In this document: piece after piece, positions 49,890 through 61,170 of the stretch
How the letters are laid out: each line of letters opens with the position of its first letter
Numbering within the stretch: the first letter of the stretch is position 1
Source of the DNA: Prunella strophiata
Lineage: Eukaryota; Chordata; Aves; Passeriformes; Prunellidae
Length of the DNA stretch: 64,000 bases
Reading direction: 5' to 3'
Assembly: GCA_036583965.1 (NCBI GenBank)
Contig: JAZBQD010000034.1
Location: 1,364,001-1,428,000, forward strand
Notes under the pieces: generated by a model
The model's database searches: none
What the model was told of the DNA's origin: nothing
The model's input: the letters and a program-made list of their open reading frames with translations, nothing else
Translations under genes and position numbers: made by a program

Positions 49890-52800
49890 ATCCCTCCTGG
49901 TTAAACCCCTTCCTTCAAGGAATCCAGATTTTCTTCATGGAGTTGATCCCTCCTGGTTAAACCCCTTCCTTCAAGGAATCCAGATTTTCTTCATGGAGTT
50001 GATCCCTCCTGGTTAAACCCCTTCCTTTAAGGAATCCAGATTTTCTTCATGGAGTTGATCCCTCCTGGTTAAACCCCTTCCTTCAAGGAATCCAGATTTT
50101 CTTCATGGAGTTGATCCCTCCTGGTTAAACCCCTTCCTTCAAGGAATCCAGATTTTCTTCATGGAGTTGATCCCTCCTGGTTAAACCCCTTCCTTCAAGG
50201 AATCCAGATTTTCTTCATGGAATTGATCCCTCCTGGTTAAACCCCTTCCTTCAAGGAATCCAGATTTTCTTCATGGAGTTGATCCCTCCTGGTTAAACCC
50301 CTTCCTTCAAGGAATCCAGATTTTCTTCATGGAGTTGATCCCTCCTGGTTAAACCCCTTCCTTCAAGGAATCCAGATTTTCTTCATGGAGTTGATCCCTC
50401 CTGGTTAAACCCCTTCCTTCAAGGAATCCAGATTTTCTTCATGGAGTTGATCCCTCCTGGTTAAACCCCTTCCTTCAAGGAATCCAGATTTTCTTCATGG
50501 AGTTGATCCCTCCTGGTTAAACCCCTTCCTTTAAGGAATCCAGATTTTCTTCATGGAGTTGATCCCTCCTGGTTAAACCCCTTCCTTCAAGGAATCCAGA
50601 TTTTCTTCATGGAGTTGATCCCTCCTGCTTAAACCCCTTCCTTTAAGGAATCCAGATTTTCTTCATGGAGTTGATCCCTCCTGGTTAAACCCCTTCCTTC
50701 AAGGAATCCAGATTTTCTTCATGGAGTTGATCCCTCCTGGTTAAACCCCTTCCTTCAAGGAATCCAGATTTTCTTCATGGAACTGATCCCTCCTGGTTAA
50801 ACCCCTTCCTTCAAGGAATCCAGATTTTCTTCATGGAATTGATCCCTCCTGGTTAAACCCCTTCCTTTAAGGAATCCAGATTTTCTTCATGGAGTTGATC
50901 CCTCCTGGTTAAACCCCTTCCTTCAAGGAATCCAGATTTTCTTCATGGAGTTGATCCCTCCTGGTTAAACCCCTTCCTTCAAGGAATCCAGATTTTCTTC
51001 ATGGAGTTGATCCCTCCTGGTTAAACCCCTTCCTTCAAGGAATCCAGATTTTCTTCATGGAACTGATCCCTCCTGGTTAAACCCCTTCCTTCAAGGAATC
51101 CAGATTTTCTTCATGGAGTTGATCCCTCCTGCTTAAACCCCTTCCTTTAAGGAATCCAGATTTTCTTCATGGAGTTGATCTCTCCTGGTTAAACCCCTTC
51201 CTTCAAGGAATCCAGATTTTCTTCATGGAGTTGATCCCTCCTGGTTAAACCCCTTCCTTCAAGGAATCCAGATTTTCTTCATGGAGTTGATCCCTCCTGG
51301 TTAAACCCCTTCCTTCAAGGAATCCAGATTTTCTTCATGGAGTTGATCCCTCCTGGTTAAACCCCTTCCTTCAAGGAATCCAGATTTTCTTCATGGAGTT
51401 GATCCCTCCTGGTTAAACCCCTTCCTTCAAGGAATCCAGATTTTCTTCATGGAATTGATCCCTCCTGGTTAAACCCCTTCCTTCAAGGAATCCAGATTTT
51501 CTTCATGGAGTTGATCCCTCCTGGTTAAACCCCTTCCTTCAAGGAATCCAGATTTTCTTCATGGAGTTGATCCCTCCTGGTTAAACCCCTTCCTTCAAGG
51601 AATCCAGATTTTCTTCATGGAGTTGATCCCTCCTGGTTAAACCCCTTCCTTTAAGGAATCCAGATTTTCTTCATGGAGTTGATCCCTCCTGGTTAAACCC
51701 CTTCCTTCAAGGAATCCAGATTTTCTTCATGGAATTGATCCCTCCTGGTTAAACCCCTTCCTTCAAGGAATCCAGATTTTCTTCATGGAATTGATCCCTC
51801 CTGGTTAAACCCCTTCCTTCAAGGAATCCAGATTTTCTTCATGGAGTTGATCCCTCCTGGTTAAACCCCTTCCTTCAAGGAATCCAGATTTTCTTCATGG
51901 AGTTGATCCCTCCTGGTTAAACCCCTTCCTTCAAGGAATCCAGATTTTCTTCATGGAGTTGATCCCTCCTGGTTAAACCCCTTCCTTCAAGGAATCCAGA
52001 TTTTCTTCATGGAGTTGATCCCTCCTGGTTAAACCCCTTCCTTCAAGGAATCCAGATTTTCTTCATGGAGTTGATCCCTCCTGGTTAAACCCCTTCCTTT
52101 AAGGAATCCAGATTTTCTTCATGGAGTTGATCCCTCCTGGTTAAACCCCTTCCTTCAAGGAATCCAGATTTTCTTCATGGAATTGATCCCTCCTGGTTAA
52201 ACCCCTTCCTTCAAGGAATCCAGATTTTCTTCATGGAGTTGATCCCTCCTGGTTAAACCCCTTCCTTCAAGGAATCCAGATTTTCTTCATGGAATTGATC
52301 CCTCCTGGTTAAACCCCTTCCTTTAAGGAATCCAGATTTTCTTCATGGAGTTGATCCCTCCTGGTTAAACCCCTTCCTTCAAGGAATCCAGATTTTCTTC
52401 ATGGAGTTGATCCCTCCTGGTTAAACCCCTTCCTTTAAGGAATCCAGATTTTCTTCATGGAGTTGATCCCTCCTGGTTAAACCCCTTCCTTCAAGGAATC
52501 CAGATTTTCTTCATGGAGTTGATCCCTCCTGCTTAAACCCCTTCCTTTAAGGAATCCAGATTTTCTTCATGGAGTTGATCCCTCCTGGTTAAACCCCTTC
52601 CTTCAAGGAATCCAGATTTTCTTCATGGAGTTGATCCCTCCTGGTTAAACCCCTTCCTTCAAGGAATCCAGATTTTCTTCATGGAATTGATCCCTCCTGG
52701 TTAAACCCCTTCCTTTAAGGAATCCAGATTTTCTTCATGGAACTGATCCCTCCTGGTTAAACCCCTTCCTTCAAGGAATCCAGATTTTCTTCATGGAGTT

Positions 52801-54244
52801 GATCCCTCCTGGTTAAACCCCTTCCTTCAAGGAATCCAGATTTTCTTCATGGAGTTGATCCCTCCTGGTTAAACCCCTTCCTTTAAGGAATCCAGATTTT
52901 CTTCATGGAGTTGATCCCTCCTGGTTAAACCCCTTCCTTTAAGGAATCCAGATTTTCTTCATGGAACTGATCCCTCCTGGTTAAACCCCTTCCTTCAAGG
53001 AATCCAGATTTTCTTCATGGAATTGATCCCTCCTGGTTAAACCCCTTCCTTCAAGGAATCCAGATTTTCTTCATGGAATTGATCCCTCCTGGTTAAACCC
53101 CTTCCTTTAAGGAATCCAGATTTTCTTCATGGAGTTGATCCCTCCTGGTTAAACCCCTTCCTTCAAGGAATCCAGATTTTCTTCATGGAGTTGATCCCTC
53201 CTGCTTAAACCCCTTCCTTTAAGGAATCCAGATTTTCTTCATGGAACTGATCCCTCCTGGTTAAACCCCTTCCTTCAAGGAATCCAGATTTTCTTCATGG
53301 AGTTGATCCCTCCTGGTTAAACCCCTTCCTTCAAGGAATCCAGATTTTCTTCATGGAGTTGATCCCTCCTGGTTAAACCCCTTCCTTCAAGGAATCCAGA
53401 TTTTCTTCATGGAGTTGATCCCTCCTGGTTAAACCCCTTCCTTCAAGGAATCCAGATTTTCTTCATGGAATTGATCCCTCCTGGTTAAACCCCTTCCTTT
53501 AAGGAATCCAGATTTTCTTCATGGAATTGATCCCTCCTGGTTAAACCCCTTCCTTTAAGGAATCCAGATTTTCTTCATGGAATTGATCCCTCCTGGTTAA
53601 ACCCCTTCCTTTAAGGAATCCAGATTTTCTTCATGGAGTTGATCCCTCCTGGTTAAACCCCTTCCTTCAAGGAATCCAGATTTTCTTCATGGAATTGATC
53701 CCTCCTGGTTAAACCCCTTCCTTCAAGGAATCCAGATTTTCTTCATGGAATTGATCCCTCCTGGTTAAACCCCTTCCTTCAAGGAATCCAGATTTTCTTC
53801 ATGGAGTTGATCCCTCCTGGTTAAACCCCTTCCTTCAAGGAATCCAGATTTTCTTCATGGAGTTGATCCCTCCTGGTTAAACCCCTTCCTTCAAGGAATC
53901 CAGATTTTCTTCATGGAGTTGATCCCTCCTGGTTAAACCCCTTCCTTTAAGGAATCCAGTTCTCATGGAACTGATCCCTCCTGGTTAAACCCTTCCTTCA
54001 AGGAATCCAGATTTTCTTCATGGAATTGATCCCTCCTGGTTAAACCCCTTCCTTTAAGGAATCCAGATTTTCTTCATGGAACTGATCCCTCCTGGTTAAA
54101 CCCCTTCCTTCAAGGAATCCAGATTTTCTTCATGGAATTGATCCCTCCTGGTTAAACCCCTTCCTTCAAGGAATCCAGATTTTCTTCATGGAATTGATCC
54201 CTCCTGGTTAAACCCCTTCCTTCAAGGAATCCAGATTTTCTTCA
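49890..54244. repeat. 56-bp minisatellite, 78 copies
   Basis: Head-to-tail copies of a unit reading ...cctcctggttaaacccc, ttccttcaaggaatccag, attttcttcatggagttgat... The period is exactly 56 bp. Counting the tccctcctgg motif from 49891 to 54198 gives 77 intervals with a net loss of 5 bp, all of it in one damaged copy (53959-53994: a 4-bp and a 1-bp deletion). Recurrent variants are ctt(c/t)aagg, atgga(gt/at/ac)tgat and ctg(g/c)ttaaa. The c variant recurs at 50628, 51132, 52532 and 53204, at intervals of 9, 25 and 12 whole units. Stops occur in all frames, so it is not coding. Confidence 0.98.
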
Positions 54245-55411
54245 GGAAAAGATATGTGGGTTTGTGCCCAGGACTGCCATATGCTCATCTGGAGTCACCA
54301 GGCTCCTCTCCTCTCAAGGCTGTTTGGCTTCTCCAGTAGCTCAGTTGTGGCAATGTGTCCCAAATTTGGTCACAAATGAAATTACCTGACTGGTGCTAAA
54401 CATCCCCAGACACATAATTGGACATTTAAGTCCAAAAGCAAAATTATGTCACAAGGTGCCAATGCTGTGAAGCCTTACAGTGCTGCCCCTCAATAGATAA
54501 CTCTTTGTTTTTAGTGATATTTTCATACTAAAAGTACCCTCAAGCAGTTTTGGTTGGGGGAAGACCCAGAGAAAATCCATGGATGCTGTTTAACACAGCA
54601 AGGCAGAGACATCCAGAGGGTTCAGTTGCCCTTTTCCCTCTGGAAGGATGCCAGGACGAGCACAAGAGGTGTCTCTCCTGGGTACAAAGCAAACTCCACA
54701 GGCTGCAGGAGACTCTTGAGGTGGCATTTCCAGGTGGCAGGTCTGGGTTTGCACTTGCACCTAAATAGATGGATTCATGGCCAGACAAGCCACTGCATAG
54801 AGTCCTACCAGCATTTTTAAGTTAAACACTTTTCCCCTCCAGCCTTTCCTTCCCCTCAACCTTTTTTGTGTGCTGTAGCAAAATGTGAGATGGAATTTGG
54901 GCTCCAGTAGGTGTAATTGTTGAACAGCCTGTCCTGGCCGGCCTCACTGCTGCCAGAGCACTGCCCACAGCCACTTTCCGTGCTGACACAATGAAATGCG
55001 TTCTTACAGCTCAAGGCATGAGTCATGACCCAGCCTGAGTTCAGAGCAGAGCGGTTTTGGAGTACATGTGACTCCAAAGAGGCTGGAGGGGAGCCCTGGG
55101 CTTGAGATAGGATGGCATCACAACTGCAGTTTCCCCAGTCACTTTTTAAAATGCTTTTTCTCACCCATTTTGTGTGCTGGGACATGAAAGCTATTGCAGG
55201 ACCTTTTCTGCCATGTCAGCATCAGCCTCTCCGAATTGCTGTGAGGATCAGATGGGTCCAACTTGCAGTCTCTTATCACCACCAGCACAAATCCTATTTC
55301 ATTCACTGCCAAAAAAAGACACTCATCCAAGGGCATTTGCCATCAGTCCCTCGGAGGCTCTGAGGCCATAAATGGGATGCGATGAGCCCAGGGGCCATCC
55401 CTGCTCTAGAA
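54245..55411. other. Noncoding stretch after the minisatellite
   Basis: Unique sequence with no recognised repeat or exon. Short open frames at about 54.5-54.8 kb and 54.9-55.3 kb show no known family. Confidence 0.5.
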
Positions 55412-55720
55412 GGGCTCACCCGGGTTCACGGGTGAGCTGCTGCCCATGCAGCAATGGCACAGCTCGGGGCCAGTGTCCTGCCGGGTGACAGCCCCTGACG
55501 GTTCCTCTGCCTCCGCTCCCCGTGCCCAGGACAGCTCGGTCCTCGGGGGAGCTCCAGCTGCGGGGCGAAGGGCGGGCTGTGCCTGGGTGAGGGGGGCGAT
55601 GCCGGTGGCTGCCGCGTTTCACTCCCGGTTATTAACGGCGCCGGTTGGCACCGCCGGGTGCTTCGCTGCACCCAGGGTCCCCCGGGCTGCCCCCGCTCGC
55701 TCCCGCCCAATACCGGCTTT
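55412..55720 (-). promoter_or_regulatory. CpG-rich block, candidate SIL1 promoter / untranslated first exon
   Basis: A local rise in CpG and GC. It includes gaagggcgggctg (GC box), ctgcggggcgaagg, gttattaacggcgccggttgg and cgctcccgcccaatacc (GC box next to a CCAAT). On the minus strand AACCCGGGTGAGCCC near 55411-55424 offers a GTGAGC donor for an untranslated exon. It lies upstream of the SIL1 coding exons and about 8 kb from the right-hand island, as expected for a SIL1 5' end. Nothing in the sequence proves transcription. The open frames across it (for example 55426-55710, minus) have no recognised family. Confidence 0.4.
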
Positions 55721-58700
55721 GGATTAAATCAGCAAAGACTACACGGTGATCAATCCCCAGGGCTCTCCTCCGGAGCAGGGCACAAATGAGGGGAAAGCAG
55801 GGAGGAGAATAAAGCCCGGAGTGAGAGCACAGAGACCTGCAGGTATAGGAGGGGTGTGAAGGGAAACTCAAGTTTTCAGTGCCACCAGCTCAGCTGGGAC
55901 CAGGCAGGGACAGTGACCCTAGGGACACTTTTTTGGAAGCCATCATGTCAAATGACCCGGGCAGGGGCCTTTATGGGTGCCCTAGCAGGGGTTTGGGTGA
56001 AAAATTGACCAGCACAGAGGACCATGCAGGCAGCAGTTCAATCCCCTGCCTCCTCCCCATGGAACACAGCCTGCTCACAGACACACAGTCCTGGTTATCT
56101 CCCGGCAGAGTCAGACTTGGCCTGGGGGCAGGCAGTCCCTCCCAGGGCTGGAGGTTTCAGATCATTGGACAGCTGTGGGCAGCACCCATCCCTGCCTCTC
56201 TGGCTGCCTCCCCCGGGAGCCACATCCCAGCTGCCACCTCCTCTTCACTGCATTTGAAGCACATCCACATCACAGCACACATGGGGTCAGGGGCAAGGGC
56301 AGGGACAATTAATAAAACACCTCCCCTAAGGTGGAAACACGAGACCACCCATCTCAGCAGTGTCACACCACTGAAGCAGAGGGGATGGTTATAAGCCATT
56401 ATTCCCTGCACAAACGGGCTTTAAACCATCATCCCTCACCAACACCCAGCACTGGATGTTCCAAAGGTGTCCAGCAAAGCCTTTGTGGCTCCTTTCCACC
56501 ACAGCATGGATGACCACAGTGCCCATCACCCAGAGATCCTTACGGAGCCTCCACACTCACACTCTGCTGCTGCTCCAGGAAGAAATCAGCCCTGTCGAAC
56601 ATCAACAACACCAAACGTGCTGCTTTAGGGTCTCCGGTTCATCTCCCTGGGGTGGGATCACAGGAGGGCAGGGCTCCCCAGCTGCCCCACCCCTCCTGGC
56701 CTGGCAGGGGATTTGGGTTGTTGTGGAGCAGCAGTGCAGGAATTGAAAGCCTTTTTCCTTCTGGAAGCCCTTGAGGCTGCCAGTCTCAGCTGAGCTGCCG
56801 CTTGCCAACAGTTTTTCATTTCTTCTCTGTTTCATCTAAACTTTCCATTGGGTTCCTCATCCATCTGAGCTGCAATGATAAATATGGAAATAAAGAGGCA
56901 TTTACAGCCCCTCTCTTGGGCTGGTTTTGTGTATAAACAGGCTGTGCTCACAGCATCCTCCTCTCCACAGTGCTGGTTTAGGAGCAGCAGGGTCTGCCCA
57001 GGACTCAGTGGGGTGAAGGCTTTGGGGTAAATGAGTGCCAGCCACATCCCTGGGTCACTGTGGGGAGAAAACTGCAGCAAAAGGGATGAGGCAAGCAAGG
57101 CCCACAGGGACTTCTGTAAAGGACTAAAAGGGAAAGAGCAACAGCTGAAGAGCTGGATGTGTGAAGTATGAAGAAAGGCTTTAATTTGCACAGAATCTCT
57201 TAATCCATTAATCACAGAGACATTTGTGTATGAAAGCCTCCCTCCTGTTTAATGCTATCTCAGGTTTGACCAAGGTAATAACTGTATGGCAGGGGAGTGG
57301 GAGGGGCAGGGTGGGACAGGCTGAGGCCATGGGCTTGTTTCCAGGGAGAGAAGATCAGGCATTAACAGTGTGGAGCCAGCATAGGGATGAGCAGCCATGA
57401 AAAGCACTGGACTCGGCAGCCCAGGAGTCACAGTGGCACTGGGGACACTACATCCAAGAAGGAGGATGGCCCAGTGCCTCTTGGCTCTCTGGAGGTTGCC
57501 TGCAAAGGCTGGACAAACTTGCCTGGGTGCCTGGAACAGAGAGTTTGGGGGTTTAAGTGCAGACTCTGACATCTTCCCTTCCCCTCCACCACAGTCCCTT
57601 CCTACCCATTCACACTGACCCAGTGTTCCTTCCTTTGGCCCACAGAGCTGGGAGGTGTGAGGAGGGGGAAGGGGGAAGAATCCTGGAGGCAGGGGGAAGC
57701 TCTAGCAGCATAGCATGGACTGATCCATCCCCTGATCCTCTCCTCATGCTTCTCTCAGGCTTAACCTGTTCTGCTTTAATCCCACGTGCTTTCCCAGCAA
57801 AGCCGGCCTTGCATCAGACCAGCCAAAGTCTCCTCGTGTCCCATGATGGTCCCACAGACCTCAGACTTCCCCATCAGCCAGCAGGTGAATATAATATCTA
57901 CAAACCCAGCTGCCTTCCTGGAGCTGTTACCTGTGCTCCTCAAGGGAGAAAACCAGGAAAAATTAGTATGCAGCTTCTTCCTTGAGAAATCAATGCGATC
58001 TCAACTCACTGTGAAGTTCCCTGACTGTTAGAGATGCTGCACTGGTAAAAACTAACCCTCAGAGGAGAAAGGGTGGGGGGAAAAAGAAAGAAAGATAAAT
58101 TTCAGTGACTAGGCAAGTCTAAAATGTTGCAGAAGGCTAAACTGCCAGGGCTGGAGCTTGTTTGGAAGTCCCAGAGTGGAGAGGGCTGCACAGTCCAGCT
58201 GTTTATCACACCACCAAGAATCAGCTGTAATTGTTAATTCTAATTAGAGCTGTTGGGTAAAAATGTAATCAAGAGTTTCCATTAGGAAGAAAAAAAAAAA
58301 AGACATTTCATCTAAATTAAAAATTTTGGGTTTTAAGAAAGGGGGTAAACGTTGAAAATTTTGTAACAACTCATTTCAGCATTTTCAAGATGAAAAGGGA
58401 TGTATTTTTGCTGTGAAATGCATCATCAATTCAAATGTGTTTTATGTTACAGTCTGAAGAGCAAAAAATAGTTTTCAAATCAAAGCACAAATGGTATTTT
58501 TAGGCATTTTCTTTAAAAAAGCCTATCTGGGGGTTTCTGTCCTAATTAAGAATGATTATTGGTTTTCTTTTTTTCTTAATGGAATAAGCTGTTCCTAGTT
58601 AGCTCTGCTCTAAAACACTGGGTTGATGTGCCTACCCATCTGTCCCCAGCACCTGACCCCAGGGCTGTGCTCACACCACCCCACTCTGGGTGTCAGCACT

Positions 58701-60526
58701 GCCTGAAATCCCTGGGATTTGAGTCAGGCTTTATAAAACTGACAGAATTAAAGCAAATTCCTTGCTGCCAGGAGACCTGGTGTGGCACTGGAAGGACAGA
58801 GGTGTGTTTGGTGGGCCTTGTGCAGGTCTGAATTCCTAAGGCAAGCTGATTGTGGTGCCCATGCTTGGGGCAAGGCAACTGCAACCCCTGTTTGACCCTG
58901 TGGTTGATGCCATGGGATTGCCACAGATCCCAGCAGGGGTTTGCATCCTGGGGGATCCTCTCCACAGGATTAGCAGATCACATTTATCACACTGAGAAAG
59001 TGGTTTAGGATCTGGTAGATGAATAGCAGAGCTTGTGGTTTGTGATCTGTCCTCTGGGTAGGAGCACTGAAGGAGAGAGAGGACAGAAAACATGGGGGTT
59101 AAATAGGAGCTGGGAGCAGAAGGGAACACCAGGCAAGGAGACTGGGCAGGGAGAAGCTCAGAAGGAGAAGAGGAGGGTGAAAGAGGAAGAGGGAGCAAAG
59201 CTCAAGGGTTCTGCCAGAGATTAAATAGAAAAAGAAATTGCTGTGCAGCAGTTTCAGCCCACAACAGAAGGAGCTGCCCAGGCTCCTCGAGCTGCCCGAG
59301 TGCATTTTGAACAACAAAAACTCTCTGGCAGGGCCAGGAGCACCAGGTGGGCGTGGAGGGGGGAATGGAGGGAGGGGCTGCAGGCCCGGGGGAAGCAGGG
59401 TCCCACAGGCAGGGCACGCTCCTGCCCGGCCACATCCAGAGTGGCACTGCCCTTGCTGCTGGTGCAGCACCCCTCTGGCAGGCTGATCAGGGTTATGTAA
59501 CCCTTCCTGACTGCTCTTCCCTCTGCACCAAGTGAGGTTGCTCTCCAGCTCCCTGTAAGGGAACAGCCTGAGCAGCCTTTCCCCGAGCTGACCAGAGAGA
59601 CACAGCCAGCCTCAGCCTCTGAGACAGCTGAGCAGCAGGTCCTGCCCCACTGCCACCCCTGGGGAGCTGTGCTGGCACAGCTGGCACCCAGGACATGGCA
59701 CCAAGCCCTGGTGGGAGGCTGCAGGCCCTTGGCCAAGGAAGAAGATGGTTGGATCATGGGTTCTTCTTGCAGGGAGCAACTAGTGAGTGAACCCTGGAGC
59801 ACCCACTCACACGTGGGAGCAGACACAGGGGATAACACACTGCACCAGTGCTTTATGCACCTAACTCAAAATAAGCTTTCTTTTTAAAAAACATATCTAA
59901 GAAGAATGATTTTTCTTTTTTTGTTATTATTTTGAAGTTATAAATTATTGGAAGACTTCTCACTACTCTCCCAAATCATTCGCAGGCAAAGAAAAGGCAG
60001 TTCTACCTTCAACAGTGCTTTGTAACAAAATGAGTCAGATTCATTTCGCTCATGATTTGCCCTTGGCTCCCTTTGTCCATGTCTTAAACTACATCCTGGC
60101 TTGGTCTGATTAGCAGTGTCTCCTCGGAGGCAGAGGAGGCCCTGCAAGAGCTGGAGGTATTGCAGGTCAAGATTAAAGTGCTCTGCATGCCATTCACTGT
60201 CAAAACTATAACTGGCTTAACTCAGTGCAATTAGATGGCTCAGAGGTTACGGAGTAACGGCAGCAGTGTTTCAGTGCAGCTGATTAAAGCACAGCCCTGG
60301 CATTAAGGGATGGGATTAAAAGGCAGTGTCAGGGCTGAGACCTGGCAGAGGAGCTCAGCAGGCAGGGTTAAATCCACAGCTTCTTCTGGGGTTGGACACC
60401 CCAGGGCCTGGAAAAGATCTCCAAGTATCAGCTGAGCCAGCTCAGCTTTTAGGTCTGGAATGCCATCTTGTGATGGCAGTGGGGAAGTGGAAATGGCCCC
60501 TTTGTGGAGTCAGAGGAGATGATGGA
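55721..60526. other. Apparent intergenic stretch
   Basis: No exon, RNA gene or strong repeat was recognised. An AT-rich segment at about 58.2-58.6 kb contains A and T runs. The open frames here (up to about 190 codons, at 55.9, 57.6 and 59.3 kb) have no recognisable domains and both strands are about equally open. Confidence 0.5.
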
Positions 60527-61170
60527 ATTACAGAATGGGTTGGGTTGGGAGGGACCATAAAAATAATTTTATTCCTCCCCCTGCCATGGCAGGGACACCC
60601 TTCCACTATCCCAGGCTGCTCCAAGTCCCAGTGTTCTGCCTGGCCTTGGGCACTGCCAGGGATCCAGGGGCAGCCACAGCTGCTCTGGGCAACCTCAGGG
60701 CCTTCCCACCCTCCCAGGGAGCAATTCCTTCCCAATATCCCATCCATCCCTGCCCTCTGGCAGTGGGAAGCCATTCCCTGTGTCCTGTCCCTCCATCCCT
60801 TGTCCCCAGTCCCTCTCCAGCTCTCCTGGAGCCCCTTTAGGCCCTGGAGAGGCTCTGAGCTCTCCCTGGAGCCTTCTCTTGTCCAGGTGAGCACCCCCAG
60901 CTCTCCCAGCCTGCCAGGAGAGGGCTCCAGCCCTGGGACCATCCCCATGGCCCCTCTGGACTTGCTCCAACAGCTCCATATCCTTCTGCTGCTGGAGCAG
61001 CTCTTCAGGGGGGTCTCACAAGGGCTTCTCTCACCTGCTGCCCACTCCTCTCTGGGTGCAGCCCAGCACAGGGGTTTTCTGGGCTGCTGCTGCACATTGT
61101 TGGCTCATGTCCAGCTTTTCATCCATGATTTCCTCCAAGTCCTTCTCTGCTGGTCACTGAGCTCTTCTCC
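60527..61170 (-). mobile_element. CR1 LINE fragment, about 640 bp
   Basis: An antisense CR1 from its 3' terminus inward: gaattacagaatgggttggg, 'ctgccatggcagggacaccc', tatcccaggctgctccaag, gccagggatccaggggcagcc, ccctctggcagtgggaagcc, ctcctggagcccctttaggcc, then ttggctcatgtccagcttttcatcc and ccaagtccttctctgctgg. It is well preserved. The 285-codon and 217-codon frames at 60326-61183 and 60442-61095 are products of this element and not genes. Confidence 0.95.

Noticed and set aside
49890..54244. CRISPR array
   Set aside because: Units are contiguous 56-bp tandem copies with no unique spacers, in a vertebrate genome with no cas genes.
55879..56394. 171-codon plus-strand open frame as a gene
   Set aside because: No recognisable domain, no strong start context, and the other strand is also open. 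Most likely chance.
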